Shown in pieces: positions 36,075 through 46,270 of a stretch of DNA of 64,000 nucleotides. Source of the DNA: Lactiplantibacillus modestisalitolerans. Lineage in GTDB: Bacteria > Bacillota > Bacilli > Lactobacillales > Lactobacillaceae. Made by a program: the position numbers and the translations under genes. The first letter of the stretch is position 1. Each line of letters begins with the position of its first letter. The stretch lies in assembly GCF_005405425.1 (NCBI RefSeq), contig NZ_BJEA01000004.1:1-64000 (forward strand), in the 5' to 3' direction. The notes beneath the pieces are model-generated. The model was not told the DNA's origin and made no database searches. It was given only the letters and a program-made list of their open reading frames with translations.

Positions 36075-38348
36075 TTAAGCCTCAGCGCCGAGTTTGGCGA
36101 GCGCTACCCCGGTTCTGGAGTGAGGGTCGTGAACGCTCGTAGCGGGCTGGCCCTCAAAACAGACCTGGCCGCCGTATTTACCGGCGTCCGGTCCCATGTC
36201 AATCAGCCAATCGGCCTGTGAAATTAACTTGAGGTTATGTTCAATTAGAATCAAGGTGTTTCCCTTATTGACGAGGCCCTCGAACAAGTCAATTAACCGC
36301 TGGGTATCCTGGAGGTGTAGGCCGGTCGTGGGTTCGTCGAGAAAGTAGACGCTCCCCGTATGGTCAAGTTCCATTGCGAGTTTGACCCGTTGGACTTCAC
36401 CACCGGAAAGGGTGGTCATGGACTGGCTGAGGTTGAGATAGCCCAGCCCAACTTGATGCAAGAGTTGCACCTTCTGATCAATACTCGGAACATCTTTGAA
36501 AAAGGCCAGCGTATCGTTGATCGACATATTTAGGACCTCGGCAATATCCTTACCGTGGTAAGTGTACTGGAGGGCTTCTTGACTATAGCGCTTGCCGTGG
36601 CACAGCTCGCAAGTTTGAACGACCGGGTCCATAAAAGCCATCTCAGTAATCATCACGCCCTTCCCTTTACAGCGGGGGCAAGCCCCCTTACCGTTATAAC
36701 TAAATAACTGGGTTGAAACGCCCCCGTTAGCCTTACTAAAGAGGCGGCGGAGTGGATTTAGAATATTGAGATAGGTTGCAGGTGTCGACCGAATGTTGAT
36801 CCCAACCGCGTTCTGACTAAGGTCGATATAATCTTGATCAGCCATTTGGTGCTTGAATGCCGAAACGAGGGTGCTTTTACCAGCGCCGGCCGGTCCAGAG
36901 ATAACCGTTAAGACGCCCCGGGGAATCCGAGCGTTGACGTTGTTGAGATTGTGAGCCGTGACGTGGTCGACGGTTAGCCAGGCTTGCGGTTGCCGGGGTT
37001 TTCTGAAATGGATGGTTTCCCGGAGCATCTTGCCCGTAATGGTGTCCGACTGCAATAATTGCGGGTAAGTCCCCGTGAAAGTCACGCGGCCACCATTTTT
37101 ACCCGCCTGTGGGCCCATTTCAACGACATAGTCGGCCGCTGAAATGATTGCCGGATTGTGATCAACGAGAACAATCGTGTTACCACGCGCCTTTAATTTT
37201 TTCAAGGAGCGCGTGATTAACTGGATATCGTGCGGATGAAGGCCGACGCTCGGTTCATCGAGGACGTAAACGAGGTCGGAAAGCGAACTCGTTAAGTATT
37301 TCGCAATCTTGATCCGTTGCGCTTCGCCGCCCGACAACGTATCGGTGCCCCGGCCAAGCGATAGGTAGCCCAGGCCAATGTCGACGAGCGCTTGTACCTT
37401 ACTGCGAAGTTCGCGGACCATCGGCTTGCCCTTGGGGTCGTCAATTTGATCCAAAAACTTGAGGACGTTGACGAGGTCCAGATTGCTGACTTCGGCAATG
37501 TTATAACCCGCGATGCGACTTGTTAGTGCCTTAGCATTCAAACGACTGCCGTGACAAACCGGGCAGGGTTTGCGGGTGACGATTTTGGCCAGAGCGGCCT
37601 CATGGTGGCGACCGGAAGCACTGTGGATGACGGAGCGTAACATGCGGGGAACGAGTCCTTCGTACAACGCCGTTCGGCCCCATTTGGCTGGGGGATTTTT
37701 AAGCTTTTGCTGCGGGGCGTGCATGAAGAGGTCGTATTCCTCAGCAGAGTAATCCTTAATTTTTTTATCTAAATCAAAGAGGCCGCTGTTGCCATATTCC
37801 TTCCAGCGCCACGTGCCGGGTTGGAAGCCGGCGAAGGTCATTGCACCCTCGTTAAGCGACTTATTGGGGTCAATTAATTGACGCTCGTCGACGTCGTCCA
37901 CGAAACCGAGCCCCTGACATTCCGGACACATGCCCTGTGGTAGGTTAAAGGAAAACCATTCGGAATAGCCCACCCAGGGTTGGCCGAGGCGTGAGAACAT
38001 GAGCCGTAAAACCGAATAGATACCGGTATAGGTTGCGAGGGTCGAACGCGAATTCCGGCCAATTGGTTTTTGTTCCACCACGATGGCGACGGGGAGGTGG
38101 TCAATTCGGTCGACGGTGGGTTGCCCGTACTTTGGCAGGTATTGTTGGGTAAAACTCGGAAAAGTTTCGTTAAGTTCGCGTCGGGAAGTGGCCGCTAGGG
38201 TGTCAAACACTAATGAAGACTTACCGGAACCGGAGAGACCGGCAAAAACGGTCGTTTGGTGTTTCGGAATTTTTAAATTAACGTCTTTGAGGTTGTTTTC
38301 TTGAGCGCCGTGAATGCTAATTGCACCAGCTGCAAATAAATCGGTCAT
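36075..38348 (-). CDS. UvrA-like ABC ATPase (UvrA paralogue)
   Basis: A 757-residue excinuclease-A-type protein. Walker A motifs GLSGSGKSS (near residue 37) and GPAGAGKST (near 482), two signature motifs (LSGGEAQRIKIA, LSGGEVQRVKLA) and zinc-finger-like CPECQGLGF, CPVCHGSR and CPRCKGKG..CELCHGKR elements are all present. It is about 190 residues shorter than true UvrA. This matches the class of paralogues (UvrA2, DrrC-like) linked to drug or DNA-intercalator tolerance rather than core repair. Monocistronic with its own terminator. Confidence 0.88.
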   Translation of the reverse strand: MTDLFAAGAISIHGAQENNLKDVNLKIPKHQTTVFAGLSGSGKSSLVFDTLAATSRRELNETFPSFTQQYLPKYGQPTVDRIDHLPVAIVVEQKPIGRNSRSTLATYTGIYSVLRLMFSRLGQPWVGYSEWFSFNLPQGMCPECQGLGFVDDVDERQLIDPNKSLNEGAMTFAGFQPGTWRWKEYGNSGLFDLDKKIKDYSAEEYDLFMHAPQQKLKNPPAKWGRTALYEGLVPRMLRSVIHSASGRHHEAALAKIVTRKPCPVCHGSRLNAKALTSRIAGYNIAEVSNLDLVNVLKFLDQIDDPKGKPMVRELRSKVQALVDIGLGYLSLGRGTDTLSGGEAQRIKIAKYLTSSLSDLVYVLDEPSVGLHPHDIQLITRSLKKLKARGNTIVLVDHNPAIISAADYVVEMGPQAGKNGGRVTFTGTYPQLLQSDTITGKMLRETIHFRKPRQPQAWLTVDHVTAHNLNNVNARIPRGVLTVISGPAGAGKSTLVSAFKHQMADQDYIDLSQNAVGINIRSTPATYLNILNPLRRLFSKANGGVSTQLFSYNGKGACPRCKGKGVMITEMAFMDPVVQTCELCHGKRYSQEALQYTYHGKDIAEVLNMSINDTLAFFKDVPSIDQKVQLLHQVGLGYLNLSQSMTTLSGGEVQRVKLAMELDHTGSVYFLDEPTTGLHLQDTQRLIDLFEGLVNKGNTLILIEHNLKLISQADWLIDMGPDAGKYGGQVCFEGQPATSVHDPHSRTGVALAKLGAEA

Positions 38349-38520
38349 GTTAACCCTCCATCAATTAAGATTAAATACGGTTAAGTTAATTTTACGGCAT
38401 TCAAAATGGTAACACCATTAATCGATTCGAAAAAAAGTCGGTCCCGCGCTGGGGACCGACTAACGGTGCATACTTTAAAAGGGTGATTAGACAAGTGAAT
38501 CGACGGTCTGCATAGTCAGT

Positions 38521-39933
38521 TTATTCTTCAGCACCGGTTTCCTCGTCCGGACTCGTCACGGACTCATTGTCATCGGTCTCTTTCGACGGACTTGAGTCCT
38601 TGTTAACGTCGCTAGTTGAATCTGAATCTGAAGGCTTGTTTTTTTTAGCTGATGTTGACGAATATTCGTGAGAGTTCGGCGTTGATGATTGATGGCTGCT
38701 GGACTTTTTCCGGCTCGGCGCCTGGTAATAATACGACGAACCCGTATATGACTTGCGGGTCGTTGGGGCGTAGTACCGGTATGAATACTGGGATGATTGC
38801 GAGTAAAGTTGACTATCATTCTTAGTTGCACTCGTTGAATCGTCACTAGCAGTTAGCTGATCATCGCTAATTGAACTTGAACTGATCGAACTAGTGCTTT
38901 CACTAATCAGGTCCGCCTGTGAAGTTGACGTTGCCTCGGACTGACTGGCTGCTTTGGCCTTTTTCTGCTTCTTGGCCAGGGCTTTACGGTCTTTTTGGAG
39001 TTGATCGTAGTCGTCGGCCGCAAGCTGAGACTTGTCCCGGTAAGCCTTCAAGTCTTTTTGCACCTTATTAATGGTTTTAGATGCAGTTGATGCTTTCAAT
39101 TGCCCCTTCTTAGTGTAGAGCTTCTTGAAATCTTGGTGGACGGTGGCAACCTTGGTAACAATCTGGTTGGTTGCCGTTAATTGTTTTTGCGACTGCTTGG
39201 CAAACTGGGGCTTCGTATTAGTTAAATCGGTCGTGGTCAACCGGCGTTTAATTTTGTTGATGTTCGCAGTCGTGACGTTTGCCTTGATTAAACCGTCCGC
39301 GTTTCGTAATCCCTGATAGGCCGTCCGAATGCTTAACATGTTAGCCGCGTCGTCGTGTTGTGCTTGCAGGGTGGCTTTGGTTTTTGAATCCTTAACTTTA
39401 TCAATTTGCGTTTGGAGCGCCTGAAGTTGAGCACGGGTGACGGACTTGCGAATATCTTGGTGGGCCTTGGACGTGTAAATCTTAGCGACCAGGGCATGCG
39501 CCTCATCCTGGGTGTGCGTCTGGGTCGCTTTCGCCCGGTTCCACATGAAAAAAGCACCAGCAACCGCAATCACCAAAACGACAACGCTAGTCAGCGCTAG
39601 TTTCCAATGGTTGCGGTGCCGCGACCTTTTTAGATGGGGATTGGAACGCCGGTGCTCGGGTTCTTGCTCGTCATCTTGATGCTGGTTAGGCCGCTCGGGC
39701 GGTGGGGTCGGGGTGCCAGCCGAACGCGACACCCGGGCTGGATCAATGGTGGACTTAGCCTCGGCATCAGCATCATCTTCGGCCTGATGCTCGTCGCTGG
39801 GCGTCTCCTTTAGATCGTACGCCAGTGGAATTTGTTCGTTATTTTCATCTTGATCGTGTTCATCTGGAATCGGCTCAGTAATTGAATTCCAGAGCCGTTT
39901 ACCAGCGGATGGTTTATTATCTTTATGTGCCAT
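38521..39933 (-). CDS. Membrane-anchored Ser/Lys-rich protein, MapZ-like
   Basis: 470 residues. The acidic cytosolic N-terminus (1-105) is followed by a basic patch and one helix (111-131), then an extracellular alanine/lysine/threonine-rich helical domain (about 135-330). A Ser/Tyr-rich, then acidic tail completes it. The same order (long cytosolic segment, single TM, extracellular helical repeat, serine-rich linker) is seen in MapZ, which marks the division site in streptococci and relatives. The C-terminal MapZ peptidoglycan-binding subdomain is not recognisable, so this may be a shortened or unrelated protein. Confidence 0.55.
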   Translation of the reverse strand: MAHKDNKPSAGKRLWNSITEPIPDEHDQDENNEQIPLAYDLKETPSDEHQAEDDADAEAKSTIDPARVSRSAGTPTPPPERPNQHQDDEQEPEHRRSNPHLKRSRHRNHWKLALTSVVVLVIAVAGAFFMWNRAKATQTHTQDEAHALVAKIYTSKAHQDIRKSVTRAQLQALQTQIDKVKDSKTKATLQAQHDDAANMLSIRTAYQGLRNADGLIKANVTTANINKIKRRLTTTDLTNTKPQFAKQSQKQLTATNQIVTKVATVHQDFKKLYTKKGQLKASTASKTINKVQKDLKAYRDKSQLAADDYDQLQKDRKALAKKQKKAKAASQSEATSTSQADLISESTSSISSSSISDDQLTASDDSTSATKNDSQLYSQSSQYSYRYYAPTTRKSYTGSSYYYQAPSRKKSSSHQSSTPNSHEYSSTSAKKNKPSDSDSTSDVNKDSSPSKETDDNESVTSPDEETGAEE

Positions 39934-40395
39934 TCATAACGCCTCCTCGTAAATCAATCGTCAGCTTGCATCGCGTCCCCGCGCAAAAATGCAAACGATA
40001 TCAGTAATTAAATTGTAGCATGTAATTGGACGCTGAGAAAGGCATGGTTGTGCAATTGGACGGGTTTTTGAGCTTGAAATGAGAGGGGGATTGCTTTGGG
40101 AATGATTGCAAGGCATAAAAAAAGCTATCCATTTAGGATAGCTTCCACATTCTAGCCCGCCAGTATAAAATTGTTACGACATTTGTTACGGTTAAGTTGT
40201 GTTTGCGTAAGTGTAAAATCAAGGCCATCCGGAGTTCGGATGACCTTGATAGTCCGTTTCTAGCGTGGTTGGTTGAATACCATTTTGAATACCATTTAGT
40301 TTGATTCGATGATATTTAGTTGCTTTACCAATTGCCTTAAAACGTTGATATAACAAGTGTTCTGGAGCTTATTACATCGCCTTGAAACTTAAGAA
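39934..40395. other. Region downstream of tmRNA
   Basis: It contains a terminator on the minus strand (AAGCTATCC/GGATAGCTT, then T-run, 40115-40143), a second hairpin (AAGGCCATCCG/CGGATGACCTT, 40223-40250) and a short duplicated run (TGGTATTCAAAA twice, 40276-40297 region). A 48-codon open minus-strand frame without a start codon also lies here. It could be a scar of an element integrated at tmRNA. Confidence 0.45.
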
Positions 40396-40764
40396 TGGAG
40401 GTGGCGAGAGTCGAACTCGCGTCCAAGCATATTGCCCCCCGGATATCTACGTTCATAGTCATACTACTTAAAGTTCACCATGCCAAACGCCGCATGACAG
40501 GGCTATCAGTCATGGCTAACCTGATTAATCTCTTCTCGCAACTCCAGGTGGAAGCCTTGAGCGTAAGTCCACTAAATTTAGGACCCAGATCCAGAACATG
40601 GACGATCCTGGGAGGATCTACGTTAAGCGCCTATTAAGCAGCTAAAGCGTAAGAATTGTTATTATTTTTTGCAGTTATAATTTAAACTGAGCGTTTTTAC
40701 GTAGACGCAACCTACGAAACGCAATCCGGACTCAAACTATACCTGTCGAATCCAGAACACCCCC
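40396..40764 (-). ncRNA. ssrA: Transfer-messenger RNA (tmRNA)
   Basis: The 5' end GGGGGTGTTCTGGATTCGAC and the 3' tRNA-like end (GAGTTCGACTCTCGCCACC) mark the ends. The tag frame at 40634-40672 reads AKNNNNSYALAA then TAA, with the resume codon GCA. It rescues stalled ribosomes by trans-translation with SmpB. The terminal CCA is only partly encoded. Confidence 0.97.
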
Positions 40765-40817
40765 AGATTCAACATTACTAGTCTAGCATAGTTCCCCCGG
40801 TGTGCCAACTATAAAGC

Positions 40818-41750
40818 TTAAGACGCTTGCCGCCACCGCCGCCAGCGGCGCATGACTTTGTCCATGTTGATGGATAGGGCCATGACTGCCAGGATAATGA
40901 GGCTCCCGCCGATGAAGTCAAAGCGGGTGAGCTGGGTACTTAGGAAGGCGACCGAGAAGACGGTGGCCGCCAGTGGTTCAAACGCGTCGAGTAAACTAGC
41001 AGTGGTTGGTAAAATGTCGCTTAAACTGCGGGCGAACATCAGGAACGGCGCGACGGTTCCCAGTAAAATAATGACAACGAGTAGCCCGAAGTCAAAGCCG
41101 GTTAGGGTAACGGATTGGCGCCAGGCCGGTTGCACGAGCATTAGGAAGAGTCCGGCGACCAGTAAGCCCCAACCGGTTACCGTCAGGGCGCCGTACTTGG
41201 GCAAAAGCGGCCGGGGTAACAGGGTGTTAGTGGCGACCCCCACGGCGGATAGTCCGCCCCAGAAGAGCACTGCCGGTGAAATCGCTAATTGGTTTAAATG
41301 CCCGTGGGTCACAATTAGTAAAGTACCAATAAACGCAAGCCCCATGCCGAGCAATTCGATGCGGCTGGGCCGGACGTGCTTAAATAATAAGTAATAAAAA
41401 CTAATAATGAATGGTCCTAAAAACTGAATAATGGTGGCGATGGGGGCGTTACCAACGCGGACCGCTTCAAAGTAACAGAACTGGACCGGAATCATCCCAA
41501 TGAGCCCGTAGCTGACGACTTGCCACGCGCTTTGCCGGTGATGCCAAATTTGTAGTGGGCGTTTATGCGCTAATTGGGCCCAAATAATTAAAATACTGCC
41601 CGCGACTAGCATCCGAATTTGAGTCAACCAAATTGCGGAGAGGCCCCGGTTGTGGATGAAGAGGGTGCTCGCACAAACCCCCGAAATTCCCCATAAAATA
41701 CACGCCGTACTCGCGAGCAAAATACCGCGTAAGTGGTGTTGTTGCGTCAA
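40818..41750 (-). CDS. EamA/DMT family transporter
   Basis: 310 residues, ten hydrophobic helices in two EamA repeats (about 10-145 and 160-295). ACILWGISGVCAS in helix 1 and FLGPFIISFYYLLF in the first repeat are typical. DMT proteins of this kind export metabolites or amino acids. The ligand is unknown. ATG is preceded by AGAAGGAGTGAG. Monocistronic. Confidence 0.85.
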   Translation of the reverse strand: MTQQHHLRGILLASTACILWGISGVCASTLFIHNRGLSAIWLTQIRMLVAGSILIIWAQLAHKRPLQIWHHRQSAWQVVSYGLIGMIPVQFCYFEAVRVGNAPIATIIQFLGPFIISFYYLLFKHVRPSRIELLGMGLAFIGTLLIVTHGHLNQLAISPAVLFWGGLSAVGVATNTLLPRPLLPKYGALTVTGWGLLVAGLFLMLVQPAWRQSVTLTGFDFGLLVVIILLGTVAPFLMFARSLSDILPTTASLLDAFEPLAATVFSVAFLSTQLTRFDFIGGSLIILAVMALSINMDKVMRRWRRWRQAS

Positions 41751-41924
41751 CTGAACTCACTCCTTCTCAATTAATTGCGGCTTACATTATAACAAACAAT
41801 CGCGGGACTGCCTGCGCGAATTCGGCACTTCTGATTGAATTATAATTTGGGACCGGTTGCAAGTGCGCTTTCACAGTCCGCGTGCTATGATTATTGAAAA
41901 CGCTATTAAATGGAGGGATTGAAC

Positions 41925-42194
41925 ATGAAAGCAATCATTACCGTTGTCGGTCAGGACCAGGTGGGCATCGTTGCGCAAGTTGCGACGAAGCTAGCTGAAC
42001 TACAGATTAATATTATTGATATTTCGCAAACCTTAATGGATCGGAGCTTCACGATGATGTTATCCGGTGAGTGGGATGATCAAAAGCTAAGTTTCGCTGA
42101 CGCGCAAACGGCGCTCGAAACGCTGGGGCGGACGGCTGGCTTAACGATTCGAATTCAACGTCAAGCTGTTTTTGACGCTATTCAAAAATTGTAG
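41925..42194 (+). CDS. ACT domain protein (UPF0237 family)
   Basis: An 89-residue single ACT domain, starting [19 protein letters not shown] at ATG 41925 behind GGAGGG (an in-frame ATG at 41910 lies too close to that site). The family is widely paired with the UPF0210 protein encoded 10 bp downstream. ACT domains sense small ligands, usually amino acids; no ligand is known for this group. Confidence 0.9.
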   Translation: MKAIITVVGQDQVGIVAQVATKLAELQINIIDISQTLMDRSFTMMLSGEWDDQKLSFADAQTALETLGRTAGLTIRIQRQAVFDAIQKL

Positions 42195-42204
42195 GGGGTG
42201 CCGT

Positions 42205-43548
42205 ATGGAGACGCGTTCAATTTTAGAAACGATTCAGATGGTGGCGGAAGAAAACTTAGATATCCGGACCATTACCATGGGAATTTCACTGTTTGATTGC
42301 ATTGATAGCGATGGGGAGCGTTCGCGGCAAAAGATTTACGATAAGATTACGACTAGTGCCCGTGACCTAGTTAAAGTCGCGGATCAGATTCAAACGGAGT
42401 ATGGGATTCCGATTATTAATAAGCGAATTGCGGTGACCCCCATTGCGCTAGTTGCCGCAGCTAGTGGCGATCACGATTACGTGGCCTACGCAAAAACAAT
42501 GGACCAAGCGGCCGCGACACTTGGCGTTGACCTGATTGGGGGCTTTTCGGCCCTCGTGCAGAAAGGCTTTCAAATTGGCGACCGGCGGTTAATTGCCTCG
42601 TTACCGCAAGCGTTAGCAGAAACGAAGCGCGTCTGCAGTTCGATTAACGTGGGTTCGACGCGGGCCGGCATTAATTTGGATGCGGTCGCGGAGATGGGCC
42701 AGGTCATTAAAGACGTTGCGGCCATTGATCCGGTCAATTGCATGAGCCTCGTTGTCTTCGCAAACGCGGTTGAGGACAACCCGTTTATGGCGGGGGCGTT
42801 TCACGGTGTTGGCGAAGCCGATCGGGTCATTAACGTTGGGATTAGTGGTCCCGGCGTTGTTAAGCGGGCTTTGGAACAAGTTCGTGGCGCGAAAATTGAC
42901 GTGGTGTCTGAACAAATCAAAAAAACGGCCTTTAAAGTGACCCGGATGGGGCAGTTTGTTGGGACGATTGCCGCTCAGCGGTTAAACGTGCCGTTTGGGA
43001 TTGTTGACCTATCCCTGGCCCCAACCCCGAATGAGGGCGATTCAGTGGCCGAAATTTTAGAAGAGATTGGGCTAGAAAGCGTTGGTGCCCCGGGGACCAC
43101 GGCGGCCCTCGCACTACTTAACGATGCGGTTAAAAAGGGTGGCGTGATGGCGTGTGAACACGTCGGCGGTTTATCGGGGGCCTTCATTCCGGTTTCGGAA
43201 GACGCTGAAATGATTCGAGCCGTGAGTGCCGGCCGTTTAAGCTTAGAAAAGTTGGAAGCGATGACCGCGGTTTGCTCTGTTGGCTTGGATATGATCGCCA
43301 TTCCGGGCGACACCAGTGCGGCTAGCATCAGTGGGATGATTGCGGATGAAGCGGCCATCGGTATGATCAATAATAAGACGACCGCCGTCCGGGTAATTCC
43401 GGCGCCGGGTAAAACGGTTGGTGACGAAGTGACCTTTGGCGGCCTCTTTGGTCGGGCACCGGTGATGCCAGTCAATACGAGTCAACCGCAAGCCTTCATT
43501 CAGCGGGGCGGTCACATTCCAGCGCCAATTCATTCATTCAAGAATTAA
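42205..43548 (+). CDS. UPF0210 (DUF711) family protein
   Basis: A 447-residue protein of the DUF711 family, starting at ATG 42205 ([13 protein letters not shown]) behind AGGGGGTG. It has [16 protein letters not shown] near residue 27, the [10 protein letters not shown] region near 115 and [12 protein letters not shown]-like [13 protein letters not shown] near 414. The fold is related to pyruvate-formate-lyase/ribonucleotide-reductase barrels but lacks the glycyl-radical loop. Its partner ACT protein is encoded just upstream. Function is unproven. Confidence 0.9.
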   Translation: METRSILETIQMVAEENLDIRTITMGISLFDCIDSDGERSRQKIYDKITTSARDLVKVADQIQTEYGIPIINKRIAVTPIALVAAASGDHDYVAYAKTMDQAAATLGVDLIGGFSALVQKGFQIGDRRLIASLPQALAETKRVCSSINVGSTRAGINLDAVAEMGQVIKDVAAIDPVNCMSLVVFANAVEDNPFMAGAFHGVGEADRVINVGISGPGVVKRALEQVRGAKIDVVSEQIKKTAFKVTRMGQFVGTIAAQRLNVPFGIVDLSLAPTPNEGDSVAEILEEIGLESVGAPGTTAALALLNDAVKKGGVMACEHVGGLSGAFIPVSEDAEMIRAVSAGRLSLEKLEAMTAVCSVGLDMIAIPGDTSAASISGMIADEAAIGMINNKTTAVRVIPAPGKTVGDEVTFGGLFGRAPVMPVNTSQPQAFIQRGGHIPAPIHSFKN

Positions 43549-43808
43549 TAATTGTTCAATTGCTTCTATTATATAGGTGGGGATGGTTGCGACCCGAACC
43601 AATTCAGTTCAGTTTTAGAAGCGGTCGGTAACTTGTGAAAAAATTAACCACACACTTCTTTCACAAAGCCCGCACGGTTTATTAGCAATTGACTGTTATA
43701 CTAACACTGAATCTTGATACAAAATGGGGTATCATAATAATATTGGGTGCTAAAATGAAGGCCTCAAATTGATTGGGGTTCGTGAAATAGCTTGGAGGAA
43801 TTGCCACG

Positions 43809-44537
43809 ATGAAATTATTAATGATTGAAGATAATAAATCCGTTTCGGAAATGATGGCGATGTTCTTTAAAAAAGAACGTTGGGATGCCCATTTCGCTTA
43901 TGATGGGAACGAAGCAGTCAAAATGTTTAACGAGGACGTTGACGGTTGGGACATGGTGACCCTCGATTTAAACCTTCCCGGGCGTGACGGTATGCAAGTT
44001 AGTGCAGATATTCGCAAAGCCTCGCCAACCGTACCAATTATCATGTTAACGGCGCGCGACTCGGAAAGCGACCAAGTCTTAGGCCTGGAAATGGGAGCGG
44101 ACGACTACGTCACGAAGCCGTTTTCGCCAATTACCCTAATTGCGCGGATCAAGGCGTTACACCGGCGGGCCGATCTCGGTAAGCAGGTCGCAGCGGAAAC
44201 CCCGACGAACGCGGTTAGTGATTTTGACGTTCAAACGGACCACTTTAAACTGAATACGAAAACCCGCGAGGCCTATTTAGGTGGCAAAGAAATTAAGGAT
44301 TTGACACCTAAAGAGTTTGACCTGTTAAAAACGTTGGCTCAGAAACCACGCCAGGTTTTTTCACGTGAGCAACTACTCCAACTCGTTTGGGATTACGAAT
44401 ACTACGGTGACGAACGCACGGTTGACGCCCACATTAAAAAATTACGGCAAAAAATTGAGAAGGCCGGCCCGCAAATTATTCAGACCGTTTGGGGCGTTGG
44501 TTATAAATTTGATGATGGTGGAGTGGATGAGCAATGA
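43809..44537 (+). CDS. OmpR-family response regulator
   Basis: 242 residues: a receiver domain (1-120) with phospho-acceptor Asp53 in TLDLNLPGRDG, acidic pocket IEDNKS and LTARDSESDQ, then a winged-helix DNA-binding domain (about 150-235; LTPKEFDLLKTLAQ, DERTVDAHIKKLRQK). The start follows TTGGAGGAATTG. It overlaps the kinase gene by 4 bp, so the pair is coupled. It resembles the YclJ/CsrR branch; the stimulus is unknown. Confidence 0.93.
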   Translation: MKLLMIEDNKSVSEMMAMFFKKERWDAHFAYDGNEAVKMFNEDVDGWDMVTLDLNLPGRDGMQVSADIRKASPTVPIIMLTARDSESDQVLGLEMGADDYVTKPFSPITLIARIKALHRRADLGKQVAAETPTNAVSDFDVQTDHFKLNTKTREAYLGGKEIKDLTPKEFDLLKTLAQKPRQVFSREQLLQLVWDYEYYGDERTVDAHIKKLRQKIEKAGPQIIQTVWGVGYKFDDGGVDEQ

Positions 44538-46048
44538 AGCTGATCTATCAACAAATGTTAGCGTTCTTTGCCGTCATTATTACGGTGATCGTTGTTTTAG
44601 GTTTTTCCTTTATTCGGACGACCAAGACCATGATCTATCAAAATTCGTGGCAACAGCTCCAACAGTACGCCGCGAGTATTGAAAAAGAAGCGATTCGGTA
44701 TAATACCCAGACTAATCAGGTCGTCGGGTTTAACCAGCAATTTTTAAATGATGGCACCGTTATTTTGCGAGATCAGCACATTCACTTTTCCGTTTATGAC
44801 GCTAATAAGCAGGTCGTTTATCCGACCGCTGAAACGGCTGGCATGACGGGTGGATCCTTTTATGAACCGCGGATTTCCAGCCGCGATTGGAAAAAGTTAA
44901 AACAAAACAAGATTATTACCCAGTCCCCCCACGTGACGTTCCGGTCGCGCCGGCATGATCGGCCGGTTAACACGCCGGCGTTACGGACGATTGACGTACT
45001 GGTGCCACTCTTTTATAAGAATGGGAGTACCCGGCAGTTTGTCGGTGCGATTTCAATTGGCTCGTTTGAGCAGACCATTCAGGCCAACGAGCAGCAGATT
45101 GAAAACAATTTGTTTATTGCACTGCTCGTCTCGGGGGTGGCGGCCTTAATTCTCAGCTACATCATCGCCCGTTACTCAGTTCGCCGGATTAATCGACTCC
45201 GAAACGCAACCCATTCAGTTGCTAACGGGGACTTTGATATTCAGGTGGCGAGTCATCACAAGGACGAAATTGATGACTTAGCGGATGACTTTAACGGCAT
45301 GGTTAGTTCATTGAAAAAATCGGATAATGAGATTAAGCGCCAAGAAAAGCGCCGCCGCGAATTTATGGCGGACGCGGCCCACGAAATGCGGACACCGTTG
45401 ACGACCATCAACGGAATTTTGGAAGGCTTAGCTTACGATGCGATTCCAGAAGAGGATAAGGGCCACTCGATCGAATTGATGCAGAACGAAACTAAGCGGT
45501 TGATTCGGCTGGTGAACGAGAACTTGGATTACGAGAAAATTCGAACCGGTCAAATTGCGTTAAACAAGACCCAGTTTGACGGTAAGGAAGTTCTTGAAAA
45601 CCTGGTTGAACAGTTGACCAAGAAAGCGGCAGCTTCGGACGACCAGTTTAAGCTCCAAGTGCCCGCGGCCTTGCCGGTTTGGGCGGACTACGACCGCTTT
45701 GTCCAGGTCCTCTTTAATATCATGCAAAACGCGATTCAGTTTTCACAGGAAAACGTGATCGAAGTGCGCGCTAAGCGGACGGAACATGCCGCGGTGATTG
45801 CGGTTCAAGATCACGGTATTGGGATGACCCCCGACCAAGTTAAGAATATTTGGGAGCGGTACTACAAGGCGGACCCGTCCCGGAAAAATACAAAGTACGG
45901 TGAATCGGGCCTCGGATTGGCGATCTCACACCAATTGGTCCAGCAACACGGGGGCTCGATTGCGGTTGAAAGTGTCGTTGATCACGGAACGACCTTTACC
46001 ATAACGTTCCCGGATGAGGGCCACGACCAACCGATTAATGAAGACTAA
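44534..46048 (+). CDS. Membrane sensor histidine kinase
   Basis: 504 residues. TM1 is at about 8-28, then an extracytoplasmic sensor domain of about 165 residues, TM2 (about 195-216) and HAMP (about 217-270). The H-box FMADAAHEMRTPLTTI lies near 283, and an HATPase domain has NIMQNAIQFS (N-box) and ESGLGLAI (G-box). It phosphorylates the response regulator encoded just upstream. The extracellular sensor is of YclK/PhoR size; the ligand is unknown. Confidence 0.93.
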   Translation: MKLIYQQMLAFFAVIITVIVVLGFSFIRTTKTMIYQNSWQQLQQYAASIEKEAIRYNTQTNQVVGFNQQFLNDGTVILRDQHIHFSVYDANKQVVYPTAETAGMTGGSFYEPRISSRDWKKLKQNKIITQSPHVTFRSRRHDRPVNTPALRTIDVLVPLFYKNGSTRQFVGAISIGSFEQTIQANEQQIENNLFIALLVSGVAALILSYIIARYSVRRINRLRNATHSVANGDFDIQVASHHKDEIDDLADDFNGMVSSLKKSDNEIKRQEKRRREFMADAAHEMRTPLTTINGILEGLAYDAIPEEDKGHSIELMQNETKRLIRLVNENLDYEKIRTGQIALNKTQFDGKEVLENLVEQLTKKAAASDDQFKLQVPAALPVWADYDRFVQVLFNIMQNAIQFSQENVIEVRAKRTEHAAVIAVQDHGIGMTPDQVKNIWERYYKADPSRKNTKYGESGLGLAISHQLVQQHGGSIAVESVVDHGTTFTITFPDEGHDQPINED

Positions 46049-46055
46049 ACTGATT

Positions 46056-46086
46056 AAGAGACTGTGACATGAGTCACAGTCTCTTG
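46056..46086 (+). terminator. Terminator of the two-component operon
   Basis: AGAGACTGTGACATGAGTCACAGTCTCT, nearly a full palindrome. It shares the CTGTGAC/GTCACAG core with the terminators at 28271 and 36031. Confidence 0.85.
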
Positions 46087-46112
46087 TGCGTTGCCGCGTA
46101 TTAATAGCCGAA

Positions 46113-46174
46113 ACGTGCGCCAAAAGTCAGCTGGCTCTGATCACCAGCTAACCGACTTTTGGCACACTCTCTTT
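46113..46174 (+). terminator. Second hairpin before the RlmI-like gene
   Basis: TGCGCCAAAAGTC and GACTTTTGGCACA with inner GCTGG/CCAGC and a TCTCTTTT tail. It could be a terminator or an attenuator for the gene at 46271. Confidence 0.75.
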
Positions 46175-46270
46175 TAGATAGCGCCGCTAGGTTAAGTGTG
46201 GTACGCTTAACACGGCAATTTGCTGGGCCTCACCAGGCCCAATTCGATAGAAATGAACAGGAGTTAACTT

